From Candidatus Zhuqueibacterota bacterium (GTDB lineage Bacteria; Zhuqueibacterota; Zhuqueibacteria; Residuimicrobiales; Krinioviventaceae), in contig JAFGKD010000049.1 of NCBI GenBank assembly GCA_016928775.1, positions 1 to 46,219 of the forward strand: DNA of 46,219 nt, in the 5' to 3' direction. Made by a program: the position numbers and the translations under genes. This document shows positions 24,606 to 32,337 of the stretch, one piece after another. How positions within the stretch are numbered: position 1 is the stretch's first letter; the number at the start of each line of letters is the position of its first letter. The notes under the pieces are model-generated. The model was given only the letters and a program-made list of their open reading frames with translations, did not search any database and had not been told where the DNA came from.

Positions 24606-25796
24606 TTATATAATGCCAATTGTTCTGCCCACCTTTTCAAAAGTGTCTAAAACTCGATCGAGCTCCTCGTCCGTGTGCGTCGCCATATAACTCGTGCGCA
24701 ACAATCCCATTCCCGGTGGCACCGCCGGCGAGATGACCGGATTACAAACAACACCATTTTCAAATAACAATCGCCAGAATTCAAACGTTTTTTCGTCTTC
24801 TCCAATGATGATCGGAATGATAGGTGTCTCGCTATTGCCTGTATTAAAGCCTAACTCCGTGTACCCCTTTTTCATTTTATGATAATTATGCCACAGTTTT
24901 TCAAGTCGTTCCGGCTCTTGTTGCAAAATCGTGAGGCATGCCAAAACCGTGGCAACCGCGGAGGGAGGTGGGCTGGCTGAAAAAATGAGCGCTCGCGCCG
25001 TATGTTTGATATGCCGGATCACTTCCTCACGACCGGCGATGAACCCGCCGAGGGAGGCAAACGATTTGCTGAATGTTCCCATCACCAGATCAACATCATC
25101 GATCACATCATAATACTCGGCCGTGCCAGCCCCGGTTTTACCGAGCACACCGATCGAGTGGGCATCATCAACCATTATTCGGGCACCGTGTTTTTCGGCG
25201 ACTTTGATCAGCTCGGGCAAATTGGCAATATCGCCGCCCATGCTAAAGACGCCATCGGTCACGATCAGCACGCCACCGCTCACGCCATTGCGCGACAAGA
25301 GATCATCCAAATCCTCCATATCATTATGGCGATATTTAAGCGATCGGCCAAACGCCAGGCGGGTGCCATCAACAATGCTGGCATGATTTTCGGCATCTCC
25401 AACGACCAGGTCTTTTCGACCCACAAGCGTGGAGATTGTGCCCTGATTGGTCTGAAAACCGGTCGAAAAAACCAGCGCGCTTTGCATGTGCATAAAGTCG
25501 GCTAATCGCTCTTCGAGCTCTTCATGAATGGTCAAAGTGCCATTCAAAAAACGCGAACCGGTACAACCGGAGCCAAACTTGTCGATGGCATCTTTTGCGG
25601 CTTTTTTAACTCGGTCATCCTGGGTTAATCCCAGATAATTGTTGGATCCAATCATGATCTTTTCTTGGCCATTGATTGTCACCGTCGTATCTGCACCGGA
25701 TTCGATGGCGATAAAATAAGGATACCAGCCCTCTTCAATTGCCTGCTTTGCACGTGCACTTTTGCCCTGCGAACACTTTTCAAACAAGTCTACCAC
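24606..25796 (-). CDS. Alpha-oxoamine synthase, serine palmitoyltransferase/Kbl-like
   Basis: A 396-residue PLP enzyme of the KBL/BioF/HemA/SPT family, which condenses an amino acid with an acyl-CoA. The PLP lysine is Lys244 in TFSKSF; DDAHS at 210-214, NHASIVDG at 137-144 and GSGCTGSRFLNGT at 75-87 are conserved. The run GTFSKSFASLGGF, PPPSAVA and TPIIPI resemble Bacteroidetes serine palmitoyltransferase more than E. coli Kbl or BioF, which would point to sphingolipid synthesis. Without a search I cannot exclude 2-amino-3-ketobutyrate CoA ligase, though no tdh is next to it. The start is a GTG at 25796 with GGGAG about 8 nt upstream. It is convergent with the zinc ribbon gene. Confidence 0.88.
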   Translation of the reverse strand: MVDLFEKCSQGKSARAKQAIEEGWYPYFIAIESGADTTVTINGQEKIMIGSNNYLGLTQDDRVKKAAKDAIDKFGSGCTGSRFLNGTLTIHEELEERLADFMHMQSALVFSTGFQTNQGTISTLVGRKDLVVGDAENHASIVDGTRLAFGRSLKYRHNDMEDLDDLLSRNGVSGGVLIVTDGVFSMGGDIANLPELIKVAEKHGARIMVDDAHSIGVLGKTGAGTAEYYDVIDDVDLVMGTFSKSFASLGGFIAGREEVIRHIKHTARALIFSASPPPSAVATVLACLTILQQEPERLEKLWHNYHKMKKGYTELGFNTGNSETPIIPIIIGEDEKTFEFWRLLFENGVVCNPVISPAVPPGMGLLRTSYMATHTDEELDRVLDTFEKVGRTIGII

Positions 25797-26138
25797 TTTA
25801 TTTCTCCCAATCGGTCTTACGTTGCTGTTAATTAGTAATTAGATATTGGTAAGGTAATTTGGATATTACGACGTTGGGGAAGGCGCCGTTGTGTATGATA
25901 TTCTCAATTGTAGAGCAATATAAAGAATAGGCTCTTTTTAGTCAAGCTTAAACTGCCAATTTACGCAAAACCTCATCGTCGTATGATAAATGCTTATATC
26001 AAGGCAAGAACGCTTTTTCTGCGCTTAGCCGAGATTGGCATCTGAGCATACATCACTGATCTTTTACAGTCTTTGAAAATCACTTCTTGAATCATGCATC
26101 TGACTTTCTTACATTTCATAAATTGATGGAGGTTTCGA
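25797..26138. other. 342-bp AT-rich intergenic region
   Basis: This lies between two divergent genes (Spt-like on minus, DUF3052-like on plus). I see no ORF worth calling. A weak hairpin (AGAGC/GCTCT, 25912-25935) is followed by TTTTA, but no gene upstream needs it. The region presumably holds both promoters, but I cannot pick convincing -35/-10 boxes. Confidence 0.5.
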
Positions 26139-26594
26139 ATGCATCAGCTTCTCCAAAAGCTTCAATACAAAGATTTTGCAAAAATTTATATTTATCATGC
26201 ACCCGCCGATTTCAAAGGTGTTCTTGAAGAAATAGCAGCTTTTACGACCATAAAAAAAAATCCGAATTGCAAGCAGCAGTACGAGTTTGCTCTTTTTTTT
26301 GTGTCCTCCTGCGAGGATATTCAAAAACTAGCTGATAAAGCTGCTGCAAAAATCCCGGGCGATGGAATATTGTGGTTTGCTTATCCGAAAAAATCATCAA
26401 AAAAATATAAAACCGACATCTCCCGCGACCATGGCTGGCAACCGCTTGGTGATCTGGGATTTGAAGCTGTCCGTCAGGTGGCGATTGACGACGATTGGTC
26501 GGCATTGAGATTTCGGCGCGTGCAATATATAAAAACTTTGGCCCGACGCCATACATTGGCGATATCACCAAAAGGTAAACAAAGAATACAATGA
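26139..26594 (+). CDS. DUF3052-like protein
   Basis: A 151-residue protein, with TGGAGG at 26127-26132 supporting the ATG at 26139. The order is a strand/helix start (IYIYHAPADF), a central AAAKIPGDGILWFAYPKKSSKKYKTDI stretch split around WFAYPKKSS (about 89-97), and a WSALRFRR ending. That middle motif, hydrophobic-W-x-x-x-PK-x-S, is typical of the DUF3052 family of small uncharacterised proteins. No catalytic residues are evident. It overlaps the upstream start of the ThuA-like gene and may be translated from the same message. Confidence 0.75.
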   Translation: MHQLLQKLQYKDFAKIYIYHAPADFKGVLEEIAAFTTIKKNPNCKQQYEFALFFVSSCEDIQKLADKAAAKIPGDGILWFAYPKKSSKKYKTDISRDHGWQPLGDLGFEAVRQVAIDDDWSALRFRRVQYIKTLARRHTLAISPKGKQRIQ

Positions 26595-26608
26595 AAAAGG
26601 AGAAGGAG

Positions 26609-27328
26609 ATGCGAGCGAACCTTTTTAAAATAGTTGCCATTATGGCGGCTTTTCTGCTGCTGACCGAGGCACAATCACTTTCAAAAACAAAAATCCTGAT
26701 CATAACCGGCGGGCATGATTTTGAGCGAGAACCATTTTTCAACATGTTTTCAAAGATGCACAATATAGAATTTACCAGCGTTGAACATCCTGCCGCCAAT
26801 TCGATTTATACGACAACCGCCCTCGACCACATTGACGTATTGGTTTATTACGACATGGTTCAGGATATTTCAGAGGCGGAGAAAAAGGCATTTCTCGACA
26901 TGGTGAACAAGGGAAAAGGACTTGTCTTCCTGCATCACAGCCTGGCATCGTATCAGTCATGGAGTGATTTTCTAAAAATCCAGGGCGGACGCTATCACCT
27001 TGAACCCGCTGATGCGTCATTAAAATCGAGCTACAAGCACGACGTTGAAATCAATGTATCGATAATTGATCGTGATCATCCTGTGACAAAAGGCATCAGC
27101 GACTTTCGCATTCACGACGAGGTTTACGGCAATTTTGAGGTACTCCCCACGGTGCACCCGCTTCTCAAAACGAACCATCCGGAGAGCAATGAGATCATCG
27201 GTTGGGCGAATGTCGTCGGGCCATCAAAAATTGTTTACGTGCAGCTTGGGCATGATCATTTTGCTTATCAAAATGAAAATTATCGACAACTGGTGCATCA
27301 AGCGATAAAATGGGTGGCCGGACAGTGA
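26609..27328 (+). CDS. ThuA-like (glutamine-amidotransferase-fold) secreted protein
   Basis: A 239-residue protein from the ATG at 26609, chosen because AAGGAG lies 6 nt upstream and the protein then opens with a signal peptide (about 1-23, ending TEAQS); an ATG at 26591 overlapping the previous stop would add six charged residues. The ThuA fold is shown by ILIITGGHDFE at the first strand, VLVYYDM, GKGLVFLHHSLAS and the late DEVYGNFEV and QLGHDHFAY motifs. ThuA domains occur with sugar oxidoreductases and trehalose/disaccharide catabolism, likely acting on keto-sugars. Here it sits just before the cytochrome genes, which does not explain it. Confidence 0.88.
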   Translation: MRANLFKIVAIMAAFLLLTEAQSLSKTKILIITGGHDFEREPFFNMFSKMHNIEFTSVEHPAANSIYTTTALDHIDVLVYYDMVQDISEAEKKAFLDMVNKGKGLVFLHHSLASYQSWSDFLKIQGGRYHLEPADASLKSSYKHDVEINVSIIDRDHPVTKGISDFRIHDEVYGNFEVLPTVHPLLKTNHPESNEIIGWANVVGPSKIVYVQLGHDHFAYQNENYRQLVHQAIKWVAGQ

Positions 27329-27409
27329 TTCTGTGCATAAAATGAAATGTCGTTAAATCGGGACACACATTCAGCGCAGATCTTCTTTTTGAAATCATGA
27401 GGAGCCATT

Positions 27410-28726
27410 ATGAAACGATTATCTGTTTCTTTCGCTGCTATTCTGTTGTCTATGACGGTTTCGTTCGCCGCCCCCAAAAATCCGGACGGACAATGTATGG
27501 TTTGTCACAAACAACAGAGTGCCGGCCTGTATAGCCAGTGGTTCACTTCCGCGCATGCCATGCACAATGTGACATGTCTCGATTGCCACGGTGCAAGCAA
27601 AAAAGAGAGCGATGCGTTTGAACATTACGGCACCACAATAGCCACTTTGGTTACGCCAAAAGATTGCGGTTTGTGCCATGAAAAAGAGATGCTGGAAGTG
27701 GCCGGCTCGCATCACGCACAAGCCGGACAAATCCTGGATTCCAACGATGCATATCTGGCGCACGTTACCGGCGGTCATCCTGCAGCTATTCTGGGGTGCG
27801 AAAGCTGTCATGGCGCCAAGGTAAAACTCGATAAAGCGTCCGCCAATAAACTCTCCGCCGAAACCTGGCCGAACTCGGGCATCGGACGGATTAATCCTGA
27901 CGGTTCTTTAGGCGCATGCAATGCGTGTCATACCCGACATTCATTTTCGAAGGCGCAGGCGCGGCAACCGGAGTCCTGCTCTAAATGCCACCTGGGACCA
28001 GATCATCCGCAAAAGGAAGTTTATGAAGAATCCAAACACGGCAACGCCTATTACACACACATCGATGCTATGAATCTCAAAGCAGATCGCTGGATCGTTG
28101 GTCAGGATTATTTTGACGCGCCAACATGTGCCTCTTGTCACATGTCCGCAACGTCACAACAGTCTTTGACCCATGATGTTGGTGATCGCATCTCATGGAC
28201 GTTACGTCCTATCATATCAACAAAGTTGGAGAACGCCGAACAACGGCGTGCCAACATGAAGGATGTCTGTCGCACCTGTCACGGCAGCGTCTTTGTGGAC
28301 GGCCACTATTACCAGTACGATGCTCTGGTGGTGCTGTATAATGAAAAATTTGCCAAACCAGCGCTCGAAATTATCACCATGATAAAGAATAAAAAATTGC
28401 TGGAAAATCCGGCTGATTTCTCCAACAAAATCGAATGGACTTTTTGGGAGCTGTGGCACCACGAAGGCCGACGGGCGCGACATGGCGCATCAATGATGGC
28501 GCCGGACTACACCTGGTGGCATGGCATCTATGAAGTCGCCCAACATTTTTATTTCAAGTTTTTGCCGGAAGCTCAGGATTACAATGATCCCGAGGTGAAC
28601 CGTTATATCAACGAACTTTTATCCAATGATCCAATGCACAATTGGCTGCATGGATCAACGGCGGATTTGAAAGCAAAAATAAAATCCGGTGAGATGCAAA
28701 AGATATATCGCGAGATGTTTGAATAG
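27410..28726 (+). CDS. Octaheme cytochrome c, hydroxylamine oxidoreductase (HAO) family
   Basis: A 438-residue periplasmic protein with a signal peptide (1-20, SFA-A). There are eight CxxCH motifs, starting at residues 29, 56, 86, 130, 170, 190, 240 and 287. The segment CNACHTRHSFSKAQARQPESC and GPDHPQ, together with RRARHGASMMAPDYTWWHG near 354-371, are the hallmarks of the HAO family. Members either oxidise hydroxylamine/hydrazine (trimeric, with a tyrosine cross-linked P460 haem) or, in the epsilon-proteobacterial type, reduce nitrite or hydroxylamine. All motifs are CxxCH, with no CxxCK, so it is not octaheme nitrite reductase of the Onr type. The adjacent membrane NapC-like protein suggests electrons come from quinol, favouring the reductive direction. 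I cannot judge the cross-linking tyrosine by eye. Confidence 0.92.
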   Translation: MKRLSVSFAAILLSMTVSFAAPKNPDGQCMVCHKQQSAGLYSQWFTSAHAMHNVTCLDCHGASKKESDAFEHYGTTIATLVTPKDCGLCHEKEMLEVAGSHHAQAGQILDSNDAYLAHVTGGHPAAILGCESCHGAKVKLDKASANKLSAETWPNSGIGRINPDGSLGACNACHTRHSFSKAQARQPESCSKCHLGPDHPQKEVYEESKHGNAYYTHIDAMNLKADRWIVGQDYFDAPTCASCHMSATSQQSLTHDVGDRISWTLRPIISTKLENAEQRRANMKDVCRTCHGSVFVDGHYYQYDALVVLYNEKFAKPALEIITMIKNKKLLENPADFSNKIEWTFWELWHHEGRRARHGASMMAPDYTWWHGIYEVAQHFYFKFLPEAQDYNDPEVNRYINELLSNDPMHNWLHGSTADLKAKIKSGEMQKIYREMFE

Positions 28727-28788
28727 CGAATATCCGTTTAAGAATTTGTTGTTCAGAAAAATTGCTTTAACAGGGAAACCAGTCCATC

Positions 28789-30291
28789 ATGATCAACAAA
28801 TATAAAAATTTCATTCGTGGTCTCTCGGTCAATAACATCGGCAAAACCGGCGTCATCATCGTCACTACTGTGTTCATCACCTTTCTCATTTTTGAAGTCG
28901 CACACACACTCGGTTTGATCCGCAATGCCTATCTCGGTCTCATCACCTATCTGGCATTTCCGCTGTTGTTTGTTGTCGGTTTGATTCTGATCCCGATTGG
29001 CTGGCGCATATACCAAAAAGAGCAAGGGAAATCCACCCGGGAATTGTTGAATGAGCAGTTCGAGGCATCTGATATTCAGACAAAATTCGCGGGATCGCGA
29101 CTTTTTCGCACGATTGTCGCGCTCACAGTCTTGAACGTGATCATCCTGAGCATCGCCGGTGCACGCATGTTGCATTTTATGGATTCCGCCTATTTCTGCG
29201 GCACGGCTTGCCACACGGTGATGAATCCCGAATGGGTGACCTACCAGCAGTCGCCGCATGCGCGGGTGCCGTGCATTGAGTGCCACGTTGGTGAAGGAGT
29301 AGATGCTTTAATTGCCTCCAAGTTAAACGGCGTTCGACAGATGTATTTGGCGGCGTTCAATTTATATCATCGTCCAATCCCGACACCGGTTCACACCTTG
29401 CGGCCGGCACGCGAAACCTGTGAGCATTGCCATTGGCCGGAAAAATTTTACGGCCAGCGCCTGCAGAGACATGTTCGTTATGCGATGGACAGCCTCTCCA
29501 CGCCGTGCTATACAACGCTCAATATAAAAATCGATGCCGGCGGGCCGGGTCGCGAAAATGGCGCGCATTGGCATGTCAGCCAGACCAATCAAGTGGCATA
29601 CACGTCAGTGGATGATAAAAGAGAACGACTGGTGCTCCTCAAAGCGCGGCAAGCGGACGGCAGCATTAAAACCTATTTTAACAAAAGTCTGCTTGAATTT
29701 GAAAAAGCAGCCAAAGGTGAGGATGAACGCATCATGGATTGTGTTGATTGTCATAACCGCGCGACGCATATCTACCGAGATGCGGAAGATATTGTCGATG
29801 AATTCATCCGACGCGGTGAACTTGATCGCGGATTACCCTTCCTCAAAGAACAAGCGCTGGCTGCCTTGACCGCGGGCTATCGATCCCCAGAAGCAGCGCA
29901 AAACGGCATCCGAAATCAAATAGTGAACTTTTACCAACAACACTATCCGAGTGTCGCTATTGAAAAAAGTCGGGAGCTGGATCGTGTCGTGGAAATTTTG
30001 CAGAACACCCATGCGACCAATCGACATTATCATATGCGCATCGAGTGGGGCACCTACCCAAGCCACGTTGGCCATAAAAAGAAACTGGGCTGTTTTCGGT
30101 GTCATAATGCCGATTTTAAAAGTGAAAATGGCGAGGTGATCAAACACAACTGCACCATGTGTCACTCGATTTTAGCACTGGACTCTGCGGAACCATATCA
30201 ATTTCTCGAACAAGCAAAAGAAGACGCACCGGATCGTCCGATGCATGAATATCTGCAAAAGGAGTTTCTGGAGAGCATTTTTTCAGAATGA
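28789..30291 (+). CDS. NapC/NirT-type membrane multiheme cytochrome c with CX3CH first haem site
   Basis: A 500-residue protein with three hydrophobic segments (about 21-42, 49-72 and 108-128) and a long periplasmic haem domain. The first haem site is unusual: Cys137-x3-Cys141-His142 (CGTACH), in the position where NapC-type proteins have CxxCH. Five normal sites follow, at residues 162, 211, 318, 435 and 455 (CIECH, CEHCH, CVDCH, CFRCH, CTMCH), giving six haems. The segment after haem 1 (VMNPEW...SPHARVPC) is the NapC/NrfH signature. It probably oxidises menaquinol and passes electrons to the octaheme HAO-like protein encoded 62 bp upstream. NapC and NrfH are usually about 200 aa with four haems; this is a larger, extended form. 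Confidence 0.9.
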   Translation: MINKYKNFIRGLSVNNIGKTGVIIVTTVFITFLIFEVAHTLGLIRNAYLGLITYLAFPLLFVVGLILIPIGWRIYQKEQGKSTRELLNEQFEASDIQTKFAGSRLFRTIVALTVLNVIILSIAGARMLHFMDSAYFCGTACHTVMNPEWVTYQQSPHARVPCIECHVGEGVDALIASKLNGVRQMYLAAFNLYHRPIPTPVHTLRPARETCEHCHWPEKFYGQRLQRHVRYAMDSLSTPCYTTLNIKIDAGGPGRENGAHWHVSQTNQVAYTSVDDKRERLVLLKARQADGSIKTYFNKSLLEFEKAAKGEDERIMDCVDCHNRATHIYRDAEDIVDEFIRRGELDRGLPFLKEQALAALTAGYRSPEAAQNGIRNQIVNFYQQHYPSVAIEKSRELDRVVEILQNTHATNRHYHMRIEWGTYPSHVGHKKKLGCFRCHNADFKSENGEVIKHNCTMCHSILALDSAEPYQFLEQAKEDAPDRPMHEYLQKEFLESIFSE

Positions 30292-30297
30292 CCATAA

Positions 30298-31080
30298 ATG
30301 GGCACAGATGATCCTTTCAACACGCCGCAGGACGAACAGGCGTCGCTGCCAGACGAGACGCTCGAAACAAAGCCTGAGCAACGATTAACAATCGTCTTTA
30401 AAGTCTTGCGCCTGCTTGGCTATGGTGTTGGAGCGATCGTGGTGCTTTCAATACTACTTGTGTTGATTGGTCGATGGATGCCGCCGATAACAACATCGTT
30501 TATGATCCAGCAAAGCATTGTCAATAAATTAGCGGGAAACAAGCAGACCATTCGATACCGTTGGACCAGTTGGAAAGAAATCTCTCCTCATGTTGCTCTG
30601 GCCATAGTTGCAGCAGAAGATCAAAAATTTCCCGACCATTCCGGCTTTGATTTTCAAGCGATAGCCAAAGCGCAACAGGAGAACAGGCGCCGAAAACAGC
30701 CGCGCGGCGCCAGTACCATCACCCAGCAGGTGGCAAAAAACCTGTACCTCTGGCCCGGACGCAGCTATTTGCGAAAAACTCTCGAGGTGTATTTCACCAT
30801 CTTGTTGGAGTTATTATGGAGCAAAAAGCGAATTTTAGAGGTTTATCTGAATATTGCCGAATTTGCTCCCAATATTTATGGAGTTGGCGCTGCCGCAGAG
30901 GAATTTTGGCATAAAAAGCCTGCTGATTTAATGCAACGCGAGGCCGCACTGTTGGCGGCCGTATTGCCGAATCCCAAAAGGCTGCACGCTGATCGGCCAT
31001 CGCTGTATGTGGAGGAACGCATCCAGTGGATTGAGATAAATATGCGGCAGTTGGGAGAATCTTTTTTGAAAGACTTGTGA
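30298..31080 (+). CDS. mtgA: Monofunctional peptidoglycan glycosyltransferase
   Basis: A 260-residue GT51 enzyme that polymerises lipid II glycan chains at the inner membrane. A cytoplasmic tail is followed by one membrane segment (about 37-58). The catalytic Glu107 lies in AAEDQKFPDHSGFD; GASTITQQVAKNLYL, RKTLEVYFTILLE, KKRILEVYLNIAEF and GAAAEEFWHK are GT51 motifs 2 to 5. No transpeptidase domain follows, so it is MtgA-like rather than PBP1. The start ATG at 30298 has no clear ribosome site and is 6 bp after the cytochrome stop, so coupling is possible. Confidence 0.95.
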   Translation: MGTDDPFNTPQDEQASLPDETLETKPEQRLTIVFKVLRLLGYGVGAIVVLSILLVLIGRWMPPITTSFMIQQSIVNKLAGNKQTIRYRWTSWKEISPHVALAIVAAEDQKFPDHSGFDFQAIAKAQQENRRRKQPRGASTITQQVAKNLYLWPGRSYLRKTLEVYFTILLELLWSKKRILEVYLNIAEFAPNIYGVGAAAEEFWHKKPADLMQREAALLAAVLPNPKRLHADRPSLYVEERIQWIEINMRQLGESFLKDL

Positions 31081-31195
31081 GCTGAAACGAAACTAATCTT
31101 CAGCCGTATAAAGCCGTTGTTCATTCGAATCGACCCATCAAGCAACAAGTACAATATTCTAGATCAATTCTTTTCATCATCTGGAGAGGATTAAA

Positions 31196-32335
31196 ATGAA
31201 AAGAATCATATTATACATCATCCTTTTTATCGTCGTTGCCGGACTCATTATTATCGCCATCAAAGGTTGTCCGAGTAAAAGGGGCGACGCTTTGGGGAAT
31301 ACGGCGACCGTTGAAAAAGGGGATGTCGCCAAAACCGTAGTGGCAACGGGAAAGATAGAGCCGTTGTACAAAGCCGAAGTAAAGTCCAAAATCGGCGGTC
31401 TGGTCAAACAGTTTTTTGTTGAAGAGGGTGATGTTGTCCGCCTCGGCCAGAAACTGGTGGAGGTGATCCCGGGAACCACACCTGTCGAGATGGTCACGGC
31501 GCGCAGTGAAGTCAAGGTGGCAGCCTATCAAAAGGATGTCGCAGAGAAACGCTACATCCGCCAGCAGGATTTGTTGAAAAAGAATCTTATTTCACCCGAT
31601 GAATTCGACAAAGCGTCCGTCGATTTTTTCGCTGCCAAAGCGCGCTTTTATGCTGCTATGGCGCAGCTGCGCGTTCTCGAACAAGGTTCCAATGTCTCTG
31701 CTTTTACGGACGAAATTGAGCTGAACGAACAAGACCGACTGGAAATTGAAAAAGAAACGCGCGAAGCCCTGGCGAGCATGACGATCATCGCACCGATCGA
31801 CGGCATTGTGCTGTCGCGCGATACGGACAAAGGCAGCGCGGTGATCCCCATGTCTTCGGCTTTTGGCGGCACAGTGATTTTGACGTTAGCGGATGTGTCC
31901 GAGAAACACTTTTTGGGCAATGTCGATGAGGCGGACATCGGCAAGGTGCATCTTGGCTTGACAACGCGCGTTTATGTGGAATCCTACCCGAACGACAGTT
32001 TTGCAGCCGAACTCACGCACATCAGCCCTATGGGACGCGAAGAGGAAGACATCATCAATTTTGAAATTCGCGCAACCATCCAGGACCCGGACAATAAATT
32101 GCGCGTCGGCATGTCAGCTGATGCGGAAATTGTGCTTGAGGAGCGCAAAGACGTGCTCGTCGCGCCGGAAGGTGCGTTGCGCTACGAAGACGACAAGATT
32201 TTTGTGCACGTCAAAGATGATTCTATTGAATCCGGCTTTCGACGCGTAGAAATCTCTAAAGGCATTTCAGATGGCATCCGCACACAAGTTGAGTCAGGAT
32301 TAAAAGAAGGTGACGTGGTGATTCTGCCACAATAA
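31196..32335 (+). CDS. Periplasmic adaptor subunit of a MacA/HlyD-type efflux transporter
   Basis: A 379-residue membrane fusion protein. The N-terminal membrane anchor is at about 3-22. The lipoyl/biotinyl-like half domains are marked by ATGKIEPLYKAEVKSKIGG and PIDGIVLSRD, an alpha-helical hairpin lies between (about 100-190), and a beta-barrel with LADVSEKHF and VDEADIGKV follows. It matches the MacA-type adaptor of ABC efflux pumps. GGAGAGGA precedes the ATG. The double permease starts 2 bp after its stop, so they act together; no outer-membrane TolC-like gene is adjacent. Confidence 0.92.
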   Translation: MKRIILYIILFIVVAGLIIIAIKGCPSKRGDALGNTATVEKGDVAKTVVATGKIEPLYKAEVKSKIGGLVKQFFVEEGDVVRLGQKLVEVIPGTTPVEMVTARSEVKVAAYQKDVAEKRYIRQQDLLKKNLISPDEFDKASVDFFAAKARFYAAMAQLRVLEQGSNVSAFTDEIELNEQDRLEIEKETREALASMTIIAPIDGIVLSRDTDKGSAVIPMSSAFGGTVILTLADVSEKHFLGNVDEADIGKVHLGLTTRVYVESYPNDSFAAELTHISPMGREEEDIINFEIRATIQDPDNKLRVGMSADAEIVLEERKDVLVAPEGALRYEDDKIFVHVKDDSIESGFRRVEISKGISDGIRTQVESGLKEGDVVILPQ

Positions 32336-32337
32336 TT

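Noticed and set aside
26242..26799. A 185-codon open frame on the minus strand
   Set aside because: It is antisense to the DUF3052-like and ThuA-like genes, both of which have clear ribosome sites and family motifs.
28753..29286. A 177-codon open frame on the minus strand
   Set aside because: It is the antisense shadow of the NapC-like cytochrome, rich in the complement of the membrane-helix codons.
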